DNA of 64,000 nucleotides from CAZNKU01 sp045545235 (GTDB lineage Bacteria > Bacillota > Clostridia > Monoglobales > Firm-18), in assembly GCA_045545235.1 (NCBI GenBank), contig JAZQAN010000024.1, positions 1 through 64,000 of the forward strand, in the 5' to 3' direction. Shown in pieces: positions 54,001-61,007 of the stretch (positions are counted from its first letter, which is position 1; the number at the start of each line of letters is the position of its first letter). The notes under the pieces are model-generated. The model was not told where the DNA came from. It did no database searches and saw only the letters and a program-made list of their open reading frames with translations. The position numbers were made by a program, and so were the translations under genes.

Positions 54001-54868
54001 AACTCTTGATATGGATACAATTAAGACTATGACTTTGTATGATAAAGTTGCAACCACTGTTTATTATGATGGTAGCACTTTGGATGTTAATAAGCAAGGC
54101 GGATATTTGTATTTTGGAGATGCACCTATAATAGATGCAGAACAGGAGGATTCTTCTGATAAAACTGAAGAGAAAGATGAAAATGACCGAACACAGGGTG
54201 TTGGAGGAGGAAGCATAGGATCTGGTGGGGGAGGTGCCGGTGGCACAACCATTAAGCCTGAAAAACCACAATCCAATAAAGAAGATAAACCTACAGATGA
54301 GACACCCGTTTCAAAAGACCCTGAAGTAGTTAAAGAAACATATAAAGATGTTGATATAAGTCATTGGGCTTTTGAGGCAGTCGAAGGACTAACAAAGAAT
54401 GGTATAGTTTGCGGAGATGGAACCGGAAATTTTAACCCATCGAATACCGTAAAAAGAGAAGAATTTGTAAAAATGCTTCTTTTGGCTTTGAATATTGAAA
54501 TTGATAAACACGAAAATCATTTTGCTGATGTTGTTAATGGCGGATGGTACGAAGATTATGTGATGACAGCAAAAGAAAAAGGAATTGTTTCTGGAATTGA
54601 TGCTAATAATTTTGGGATAGGAATGGATATTTCACGTCAGGATATGGCTGTAATGATTTATCGTATTATTAATGGGAAATATGCCAAGGATAACGATGAT
54701 GTTGGTTTTTCGGATATTGAAAGTATTTCTGATTACGCAAAAACAGCTGTAATTGAAATGAAGAAAATGGGAATTATTGAAGGTTTTAATAATGAGTTTA
54801 AACCAAAAGCTTCCTTAACAAGAGCAGAAGCAGCTGTTATAATCAACAGAATAATAAATTTATTATAA
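51047..54868 (+). CDS. SLH-anchored heparinase II/III-type polysaccharide lyase with DNRLRE domain
   Basis: A 1273-residue exported enzyme. Parts: signal peptide (1-31); N-terminal helical region; a DNRLRE/CBM96-like domain (about 235-345: RGGNYSKTNYGYDAILQV ... RVYIAYDISELTTNDKIESARVEMYV); an (alpha/alpha) toroid (about 350-600); the Hepar_II_III beta-sandwich (about 640-860) with NPGASHGHKDPLSLAMFAYGKYLLTDQGYG and MKSPVQHNVVTVND, whose His residues and Tyr are the usual catalytic set; an acidic and Gly-rich linker (about 1025-1095); three SLH repeats (about 1098-1273). It cleaves uronic-acid glycans by beta-elimination at the cell surface; the exact polymer is unknown. Confidence 0.85.
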   Translation: MNFKKILKNSVSLLLSLSIILMLFANTSVFALYRESATNRNIMGPTGDDIYYYTSPVDENGILNYYHYPIYDDPMDMSDEDFFGKWSDVENRWITAPLFEYSAYPDMVNVEEASKVGDYETAKKELLDYYRGFYGDRVRPMANMTSETAQKYKLYLDCYMRGLYPIGFLSGDEINLFRSDSNEWELVSVDVTRVLKSAAGSYTEFNTMISAADKFYTTAEIYSRDGSNVEYHPVLKAIVNGIEKEFVVSKDAMIRGGNYSKTNYGYDAILQVEEHGTYNDYTDETKRVYIAYDISELTTNDKIESARVEMYVRNNDKRYGFKELSMYWHKESTWTESGISWDAFTEHLWFSCSDTEAWDYVTDSSNLIKGKTCDFHRDVTTSSMAHAFSYLKDERYAYAYLHHIMALINAIGFSRDIMNDLDIYTHISSVSQCTYRTINSEYMTPERFTAILKHLYILSDWTVNFKFGTHTNNYATYATGGIFKFVSWFPEFAVHDAWLNAVRADNKRMLGGSTFSDGMCIELSINYIQVMLDTFGTPLAVTAITGGELPYDEETYGEIYNTLKTLMNSQGPYSGFNFSDGYDPYSSSLSYFKTWYGYGIFDDPQLEYLATEGRSGSMPENATTNFPAGLRTFMRSGWDKNSLQLAITNNVNPGASHGHKDPLSLAMFAYGKYLLTDQGYGSLQVGDVMNYMKSPVQHNVVTVNDIENFLVDGTNKSYDTVNSTFGKEISFETNKLYDFVEYSTDAYTTTQLSQRGVLFLKNDGFWVVTDYQVPNDTSVENLYAQHWHMYPGANPSNDASYAIRSNFSDVNVKVIPLENQEIDDVRYVDTYYSEKSGQLADSRKAMVLKTKDGIGRFTTVIMPMMSGEDINVESVKIDVGIDEDLVNAVYFSVKNIANDYTDYYYFYHLNDTSVKQPVKLGEYTTDATTMLLKVNDSNDLISVFMMDGSYLKRDSLKNEYVIKFNENVESFAYKKTDKTITFDSSTLDMDTIKTMTLYDKVATTVYYDGSTLDVNKQGGYLYFGDAPIIDAEQEDSSDKTEEKDENDRTQGVGGGSIGSGGGGAGGTTIKPEKPQSNKEDKPTDETPVSKDPEVVKETYKDVDISHWAFEAVEGLTKNGIVCGDGTGNFNPSNTVKREEFVKMLLLALNIEIDKHENHFADVVNGGWYEDYVMTAKEKGIVSGIDANNFGIGMDISRQDMAVMIYRIINGKYAKDNDDVGFSDIESISDYAKTAVIEMKKMGIIEGFNNEFKPKASLTRAEAAVIINRIINLL

Positions 54869-54903
54869 ATTTTATTATAAAAATTAAAGTAGGAGGTTTT
54901 CTT

Positions 54904-56325
54904 ATGAAAAAAATCATAATTGCATGGATATGCATATTAACAATGATATTCAGCACGATATCTGTAAGTGCTGCATTAGAAGTGTCAAAACCAGCAACTG
55001 ATGAATCAGTTAGAGAGTTTTTGTATACTACGACTGGTTCAAATGCAAAATTGGCAACATCAGGAAAATACTTTGTAAAGGGTAGTGGGGTTGATGATGT
55101 AGTTAAGTATTTAGGTGAAATTAAAAGAGAAACAGTATTAGGAAAAGATTTTAAACATCTTGATTTTGAGGGTACAGTAATAGAAGGAGAGACAGATAAA
55201 ACAAGAAATATCTGGATTCAGGTTGCCTACAAAGACCAAGATGCCGATAGTGTTTCTGCTAATGCCCACTCTGCTTTTAGTAAGCCGTATGATACGCTTG
55301 GTACAGATAAAGCCTATGTATATACTTTATATGCTTATTCGGATAATAAACCTGGAACTAATTTTGTTGCAGACATGAGAAGAAAAGCAGATAGCGAAGG
55401 ATCAAAGGCATATATTAATAATGATGATATATATAGTTCAAATGGTGTGCCTCACAGAGTAGATATTGTAATTTATGCAACAGGAACAACATCAAATGAT
55501 TATATGAGAACAGCAGTTTATATAGATGGTGTATTTAGTAATGGTGGTGGTTATAAAATAGGCTCTGATTTTTCATCAGGTTCTCGTTTGGAAATATATA
55601 AACAGTACCAAAAAACAACTACAAATAAAGTTAATACACCGGTATTCAGTCACCATTATTCATATGAGTATGAAAACTTTGGTAAAGTAACAGCAATCAG
55701 CAGAACAGATGTGGAAAATATGATGATTACTACGCCTGTTTGGTGCACTACTTCGGATGCGAAGAATGCTGAAACTATAGGTGCTTTTAAAGATGTTGTA
55801 GTAGAAAATGTATCTGATGAGTTTGAAACGAAAATTAACACAGTATTGAAAAGCTCTGAAGTGGAAAAATCTATAGAAGTTATGAGCCTTGAAGGTTTAA
55901 TTACGAAAGAGGGCACTGCAAAACTTATTAAAAAAACAGATGGAACTGTTGTTGAAGATATAAGCGCAGTTACAGCTGATGATGTTTTGTTAGATGTAAA
56001 CGGAATTTATATCACATTGAAACAAATGGAAGCTGGCTATCATTCTCTTGATGTTGATGAAAACGGTAACGCTGTTTTGAAAATTAACAAAATTAACTCT
56101 GTTGATAGTTATACTTCTAAACTTTTGATTGCAGGTTTTGATGCAAATAATTGTATGCTTGGTATTAAAGTTTTTGATATCAATGTTCCAAGTAATGCTG
56201 ATATAAAACAGCATGAAATTGCACATTCACATTCTGTAAATGGCGCAGTTAGTTATAAAGCTTTTTGTTTTAATAGTTTAGAAGAATGTGTGCCTCTTGT
56301 TGAATCCGGAGATTCACTAAAATAA
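54904..56325 (+). CDS. Secreted protein of unknown function, 473 aa
   Basis: The signal peptide (MKKIIIAWICILTMIFSTISVSAA) is followed by a beta-rich region (residues about 30-290) that resembles a ConA/laminin-G-like fold like those in the giant SLH protein (RVDIVIYATGTTSNDYMRTAVYIDGVF), and a C-terminal segment with Ig-like features. No SLH repeats, lipobox or LPXTG anchor is seen, so it is either released or held by partners. It lies 35 bp after the lyase gene in the box B operon and is probably a glycan-binding component. Start after GTAGGAGG. Confidence 0.65.
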   Translation: MKKIIIAWICILTMIFSTISVSAALEVSKPATDESVREFLYTTTGSNAKLATSGKYFVKGSGVDDVVKYLGEIKRETVLGKDFKHLDFEGTVIEGETDKTRNIWIQVAYKDQDADSVSANAHSAFSKPYDTLGTDKAYVYTLYAYSDNKPGTNFVADMRRKADSEGSKAYINNDDIYSSNGVPHRVDIVIYATGTTSNDYMRTAVYIDGVFSNGGGYKIGSDFSSGSRLEIYKQYQKTTTNKVNTPVFSHHYSYEYENFGKVTAISRTDVENMMITTPVWCTTSDAKNAETIGAFKDVVVENVSDEFETKINTVLKSSEVEKSIEVMSLEGLITKEGTAKLIKKTDGTVVEDISAVTADDVLLDVNGIYITLKQMEAGYHSLDVDENGNAVLKINKINSVDSYTSKLLIAGFDANNCMLGIKVFDINVPSNADIKQHEIAHSHSVNGAVSYKAFCFNSLEECVPLVESGDSLK

Positions 56326-56367
56326 TTTGGTGTGTAAATTTCTCTTATAGAGTATTGGTTGATTATT

Positions 56368-56403
56368 ATTCCACTAAAATATCAAATTGTGTTTTAGTGG
56401 AAT
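56368..56403. promoter_or_regulatory. Hairpin in the leader of the binding-lipoprotein gene
   Basis: A 12-bp perfect stem ATTCCACTAAAA/TTTTAGTGGAAT with a 12-nt loop and no T run. Such hairpins often stabilise the part of an operon mRNA encoding the abundant binding protein. Confidence 0.55.
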
Positions 56404-56436
56404 ATGAATCAAAATTTTGAAAGGATGGTTAAATAT

Positions 56437-58113
56437 ATGAGAGGGCATAAAAAGTTAGTTGCTCTAATACTTGTAGTTGCTATGTTAATTATGGCATCAT
56501 TATCAGGTTGTGGTAGTAAAAATGTAACTGGTGTAAACGGAGAGTATGTGATGGATGATGTTTTGAATCCCTTGGGGTCGGATGTTATCTGTAAAGAAAA
56601 GGTTACTCTTGAATTTATGATGGGTAATAACGGTGCCGTTTCTGACTATGATTCAAACAAATATACATTGGAACTTGAAAGAAAAGGTAATGTTGATATT
56701 AAGTTTAACTTGGTTCCGGGTTCTGATTTACAAACAAAGGTGAATTTGGTGTTAAGTTCAGGAAAAGACCTTCCTGACGTAATTAATACTACACTTGATA
56801 GTGCAACAATCGCTACATATGGTAGTGCGGGCTTATTTGTTCCATTGAATAATTACTATGCAAATTCAAGTGAGTATCTCGCACCGCAGATCGAAACTTT
56901 AAAACAAGATATCGGTCTAAATATATATGATTATATAACAATGTCAGATGGTAACATTTACGGAATTGTTAAGTATAATGAATCATTGCAAAATGAAATC
57001 CCTCATCTTTTGTGGATTAACAAAGCTTGGCTGGCAAAAGCAGGTATGGAAGTTCCTAAAACAATAGACGAGTTTGTAGCTGCACTTAAATATTTCAAAA
57101 CTCACGATATGAATGGCAATGGCAAGAGTGATGAAATAGCTATGGTAGATTATACAAAAGGCGGATTGTTAGAACTTATTGAAAATGCCTATGTTAAAAC
57201 AGGTGTTGATTCTATCACTATTAAAGACGATGGCACTCTTGATATGGCTTATGCAACAGATGGTTATAAAGAATATCTTAAGTTTATGAATAGGCTTTAT
57301 AGTGAAGGTCTTTTGGATAAAACAACATTTTCACAAGATAAGGCAACATTCCAAACTTTACTTAATACCGAGACTACAATTGTAGGTGTTTTTGCCGCTA
57401 CATCAACATCAATGTTGGCAGCAGGTTCAGCAAGACGTGAAAATCATGAGTATGCACCTATGTTTGTTGATAACACAAGTAAGCCAGGATACAATACATT
57501 TAGATATATGCAGACAATGCCAGAACAGGCAATGTTTATTACAAGTGCTAGTGAACATCCTGAAGTGGCTTTCCGAGTAGCGGATTATATGTGTTCGGAA
57601 GAAATGACAGTATGGTCTCGTTGGGGTGAAAAGGGAACTGATTGGTTAGAACCTACAAGTTCAACAGTCGGTATGTATGAGTTTATGGGATATCCAGCGT
57701 ATTTAGAACCGGTTCTTCCATGGGGACCAAAGCAGAATTCTCATTGGCAGAATGGTACACCGGGATTCAGGAGAACCGATGTGTCATTGGGTATGTCCAC
57801 AAATGATTCGTCTCAGGTGTCTAAGGCATATGCTATTAATGAACTTTACAACAGATATGGAAAAGACTTTGTAAACGATGTTAAAGATCAAAGAGTGTAT
57901 AAACTTGTATATTCTGAAACTGAACTTTCTGAAATGTCAGATATTACCTCTGCGATTAATCCTTATGTAACACAAATGCGTTACGAATTTATTACCGGTA
58001 AACAGAGTATTGATAGTGGTTGGGATTCATATATTAAAGAACTAAAAGGTTTGAATGTTGATAGGCTTGTTGAAATAAACAACACTGCATATAGTAGAAT
58101 GAAGGATAAATAA
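56437..58113 (+). CDS. Sugar-binding lipoprotein of an ABC transporter (LplA-like)
   Basis: A 558-residue lipoprotein with a type II signal peptide and lipobox LSGC. It is a family-1 extracellular solute-binding protein of the long LplA type: TLEFMMGNNG start, NLVLSSGKDLPDVI, and the calcium-loop-like DMNGNGKSDE typical of this group. It would catch oligosaccharides freed at the cell surface. No permease or ATPase genes follow; the next gene on the strand is a MATE exporter past a terminator. The ATG at 56437 follows GAAAGG; upstream in-frame starts lack spacing. Last gene of the box B operon. Confidence 0.9.
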   Translation: MRGHKKLVALILVVAMLIMASLSGCGSKNVTGVNGEYVMDDVLNPLGSDVICKEKVTLEFMMGNNGAVSDYDSNKYTLELERKGNVDIKFNLVPGSDLQTKVNLVLSSGKDLPDVINTTLDSATIATYGSAGLFVPLNNYYANSSEYLAPQIETLKQDIGLNIYDYITMSDGNIYGIVKYNESLQNEIPHLLWINKAWLAKAGMEVPKTIDEFVAALKYFKTHDMNGNGKSDEIAMVDYTKGGLLELIENAYVKTGVDSITIKDDGTLDMAYATDGYKEYLKFMNRLYSEGLLDKTTFSQDKATFQTLLNTETTIVGVFAATSTSMLAAGSARRENHEYAPMFVDNTSKPGYNTFRYMQTMPEQAMFITSASEHPEVAFRVADYMCSEEMTVWSRWGEKGTDWLEPTSSTVGMYEFMGYPAYLEPVLPWGPKQNSHWQNGTPGFRRTDVSLGMSTNDSSQVSKAYAINELYNRYGKDFVNDVKDQRVYKLVYSETELSEMSDITSAINPYVTQMRYEFITGKQSIDSGWDSYIKELKGLNVDRLVEINNTAYSRMKDK

Positions 58114-58203
58114 GTTGAATTTTGATATTCATTAATATAGTTGTTTCTATAGTTTGATTCGCAGTCTTACTTTATTCTATCCCCCTTAAAAGAGTGAGAT
58201 TGC

Positions 58204-58237
58204 AAAAGCGGAAAATCTTACGATTTTCCGCTTTTTT
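58204..58237 (+). terminator. Terminator of the box B operon
   Basis: A 14-bp perfect stem AAAAGCGGAAAATC/GATTTTCCGCTTTT with a 4-nt loop and T run. The rest of the 322-bp gap (58114-58435) holds a possible gene remnant at 58250-58335. Confidence 0.9.
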
Positions 58238-58249
58238 ATGTATTTAAAA

Positions 58250-58335
58250 ACTTCTGCAGTTACAAGTTTTGGAGGAAGTTTGTATGCATCGTGAGCATTA
58301 CCTACGGCAATTACAAGTACTTTTGATTTTTTTGT
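58250..58335 (-). pseudogene. Possible remnant of a class II aldolase gene
   Basis: The minus strand reads KVLVIAVGNAHDAYKLPPKL in one frame, without a start. It resembles the AVAxGNAHGxYK.xPxL block of class II fructose/tagatose-bisphosphate aldolases (GatY/IolJ type), with Asp in place of the conserved Gly. Only about 30 codons are recognisable and the flanks are degraded. A chance match in short sequence is possible. Confidence 0.3.
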
Positions 58336-58435
58336 TTTTTCTTTTGAATGCTTTGGTGATATGTTTGTTTAAATATCAATTGTTATTTGGTTTGTTTCAT
58401 GAATTATGTTAAAATTTAACTAGGAGGAAGAAACG

Positions 58436-59764
58436 ATGTTGTTTACTAAAAAAGAAATCATCAGAATTTTTATTCCTTTATTGATAGAGCAGTTTTTGAC
58501 CATATCAATAGGTATGATAGATACTGTGATGGTATCAAGTGCAGGTGAAGCGGCAATATCGGGTGTTGCACTTGTTGATACAATTAACTATCTGATTATT
58601 CTGGTATTCGGTTCACTTGCAACCGGTGGTGCGGTTATTATTTCGCAGTTTATCGGAAAAAAGGATATGGAAAATAGCGTTCTTGCATCTAAACATCTTG
58701 TATGGGTTTTGTTTGTTGTTTCCGTTGTATTGACATTTGTTTCTGTTTTCTTCAGAAAAGCCATACTGGATACGGTATTTGGCAGTATTGATGATGACGT
58801 AATGTCCAACGCACTTGTTTATTTTGAATACACTGCGCTTTCATATCCGTTCTTTGCGGTTTATGGTGCTTCATCGGAAATTTTTCGCAGTATGGGTAAT
58901 ACGAAAATTTCTCTTGAGGTTTCCGTTATACAAAATGTTATCAATGTTGCAGGCAATGCTGTTTTGATATTGGGATATGGTATGGGTGCCAAGGGTGCGG
59001 CTGTTGCTACACTTGTTTCAAGAATTGTAGGTGCTTTGGTTATGATGGTGTGTCTGCACAACAGAAACAACACTATCAGAATTGATAATGTTTTAAAAAT
59101 CAAATATGATTTTTCAATTATTAAAAAAATATGTACCATAGGTATACCAAACGGCTTAGAAAGCGGTATGTTCCAATTTGGTAAGGTTATTACGCAAAGT
59201 CTTGTTGCTACCCTTGCAACCGCACACATTGCCGCAAACGCTGCAGGTAATTCCATAATTTCCATACAGTGCATTATAGGCAATGCGGTGGGGATAACCA
59301 TGATTACCGTCGTAGGCAGATGCGTCGGCGCAGGTGAAAAGGATCTTGCACGCAAATACACCGTAATGCTTCTTAAAATTCAATATCTTTTAATGATAAT
59401 ACTTGATGTTGCAATGATTATTTTTGCAAAACAGATTGTATCCTGGTATAATTTGTCCGAGGAAGCTTTTAATATTACAGTAATGCTTCTTATTATGCAC
59501 AGTGTACTAAACTGCACTATATGGCCGATGTCATTTACGTTACCTAATGCCTTCAAGGCGGCAAATGACGTAAAATATTCTATGGTCGTAAGTATTGTTT
59601 CAATGTGGATTGCTCGAGTGGGTATGAGTTACGTTTTGTGCAAAGGTTTTGATATGGGCGTTATGGGAATATGGTATGCAATGTTTATTGACTGTGGTGT
59701 GCGTGCAGTGATATTTACCGTACGCTTTAAACGAGGAACGTGGCTTACAAAGTATAAAGTTTAA
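58436..59764 (+). CDS. MATE-family efflux transporter
   Basis: A 442-residue membrane protein with 12 hydrophobic segments and the MATE pattern (IFIPLLIEQFLTISIGMIDTVMVSSAGEAAISGVALVD; ATGGAVIISQFIGKKD; a second half with GMFQFGKVITQSLVA and WPMSFTLPNAFKAANDVKYSM). It exports drugs or cationic metabolites in exchange for H+ or Na+. It has its own region after the box B terminator and carries no upstream 38-bp box, so it is probably not part of the glycan regulon. Start after AGGAGG. Confidence 0.92.
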   Translation: MLFTKKEIIRIFIPLLIEQFLTISIGMIDTVMVSSAGEAAISGVALVDTINYLIILVFGSLATGGAVIISQFIGKKDMENSVLASKHLVWVLFVVSVVLTFVSVFFRKAILDTVFGSIDDDVMSNALVYFEYTALSYPFFAVYGASSEIFRSMGNTKISLEVSVIQNVINVAGNAVLILGYGMGAKGAAVATLVSRIVGALVMMVCLHNRNNTIRIDNVLKIKYDFSIIKKICTIGIPNGLESGMFQFGKVITQSLVATLATAHIAANAAGNSIISIQCIIGNAVGITMITVVGRCVGAGEKDLARKYTVMLLKIQYLLMIILDVAMIIFAKQIVSWYNLSEEAFNITVMLLIMHSVLNCTIWPMSFTLPNAFKAANDVKYSMVVSIVSMWIARVGMSYVLCKGFDMGVMGIWYAMFIDCGVRAVIFTVRFKRGTWLTKYKV

Positions 59765-59770
59765 TTGATT

Positions 59771-59905
59771 TTAACGATGTGGCGTACTGTTGTAAAGATG
59801 ACTGTAAACAGTATGGATATTCTCAAAGACAGAATCCCGAATAGCGATACCGCTGTCAAGAAGAGTATTGAAATGGTTATAAAAAATTCTTTGTAAAATA
59901 TTCAT
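59771..59905 (-). pseudogene. Possible remnant of an IS91-like transposase N-terminus
   Basis: A 44-codon frame reads MNILQRIFYNHFNTLLDSGI and continues AIRDSVFENIHTV. It resembles the start of zinc-binding IS91-type transposases (LQRIFxxHFxxxL...R.xVxxNIxKxxxC), but the following cysteine-rich region is absent and the frame stops. Recognition is by pattern only. If right, it records a past insertion between the MATE and AraC genes. Confidence 0.3.
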
Positions 59906-59942
59906 ACATATATTATATCGTAAAAATGTATAAAAGCATACA

Positions 59943-60001
59943 CCCCCATCCCTCAAGATTTAGGGGTGGGGGCGTTGATGTGTTTTTTAAAACACTTTTT
60001 T
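59943..60001 (+). repeat. Double-hairpin terminator cassette, copy 2
   Basis: An 11-bp stem CCCCCATCCCT/AGGGGTGGGGG (59943-59953 with 59962-59972), then GTTGAT and the GTGTTTT/AAAACAC hairpin (59980-59995) with six T. It has the same order and linker as copy 1 at 8071-8118; the first stem differs in sequence but keeps pairing. It overlaps the stop codon of the convergent AraC gene. Confidence 0.75.
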
Positions 60002-60833
60002 ATAATAATTTGTTGTTTTTATGTTTCGAATTTCTATATTCGGTTGGAGTTAAACCTGTTTTAGATTTAAAAAGTTCTGAAAAGTATCGCTCATTGGAAA
60101 ATCCAAGTAGATGTGAAATGAGTTTAATAGCCAAGGTTGATGTTTCCAGATATATTTTTGCATAATTTATTTTTAGATTAGTGTAAAATTCGTACGGGGT
60201 TATATTATAGTTTTCCTTGAATATTCGATTAACCTGAACCGGAGATTTATATAAAATGTTTGAGAGTTCAGCAATGGTTAGTGGCTTGTTTACATTTTTT
60301 TCAATATATTTTTTTATTTTTAGTGCCTCTTTTGAGACTTTGTCATCAGCGTTATTGTGGGTTACATTATAAAACTCATGAATTATTTTATGGATATTTA
60401 AACTTGTTTGATAAAGCATCTGTTCTTTTGTAAGTATGTTATTTCTTAATATTTCGTGAATTGCCATAATGTATGGAGATACATCACAGTTGAAAATGAT
60501 TTTACCATTTATTTCATATGCTTCTGAAAGTTTTTGCGGCAAAGGTCCTTTTATGTTAATCCATAACTTTACCCATGGATCTGAAGGAGATGTATAGTAA
60601 TGTTGCTCTTTTCCTGAAATTAACATGAAGGAGTTGCCAGGCTCGGGTTCGTATTTTTTGCCATCGTACATTATGGTTCCATGACCGGATAGAATATATT
60701 CTATACATGTTGTTGTATGGTCGGGATTTCTGAAGACACTATAATCCTTTTGGCATACGGAAATTCCGGCTTGTGGAATAAAACAAGGTAGGTCATCGTA
60801 ATATACTTCTTGTTGAATGTATTGTTTTTTCAC
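60000..60833 (-). CDS. AraC-family regulator, likely controller of the glycan regulon
   Basis: A 277-residue AraC-type factor: N-terminal cupin-like sensor (TCIEYILSGHGTIMYDGKKYEPEPGNSFMLISGKEQHYY) and C-terminal HTH pair (TIAELSNILYKSPVQVNRIF; IKLISHLLGFSNERYFSELF, ending GLTPTEYRNS). The start is GTG at 60833 after GCGAGGTGA. It is divergent from the GH4 gene and box C lies between them, 75 bp from its start. Because the same box precedes the two other operons of the locus, this protein is the best candidate to bind all three. Confidence 0.87.
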   Translation of the reverse strand: MKKQYIQQEVYYDDLPCFIPQAGISVCQKDYSVFRNPDHTTTCIEYILSGHGTIMYDGKKYEPEPGNSFMLISGKEQHYYTSPSDPWVKLWINIKGPLPQKLSEAYEINGKIIFNCDVSPYIMAIHEILRNNILTKEQMLYQTSLNIHKIIHEFYNVTHNNADDKVSKEALKIKKYIEKNVNKPLTIAELSNILYKSPVQVNRIFKENYNITPYEFYTNLKINYAKIYLETSTLAIKLISHLLGFSNERYFSELFKSKTGLTPTEYRNSKHKNNKLL

Positions 60834-60908
60834 AAAATATCACCTCGCCACAATTTTAATTTCATTATAGCATTATGGTATAGTGTTGTAAAGTATATTA
60901 TTTATTAA

Positions 60909-60974
60909 ATGATAGTTTTGTTGAGTATTTGGTAAGTATTGTTTATTGGTTTTTGTTTTTTTGTGTAGTAAACT
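60909..60974 (+). promoter_or_regulatory. Box C: 38-bp conserved operator and promoter of the GH4 gene
   Basis: Positions 60909-60946 match box B with two differences. A weak -35/-10 pair follows: TTGGTT (60946-60951), 17-bp spacer, TAAACT (60969-60974). The poor -35 fits a promoter that needs an activator. Confidence 0.72.
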
Positions 60975-61007
60975 TAATATGACAATTATGGCTGAGGAGA
61001 TATGAAA

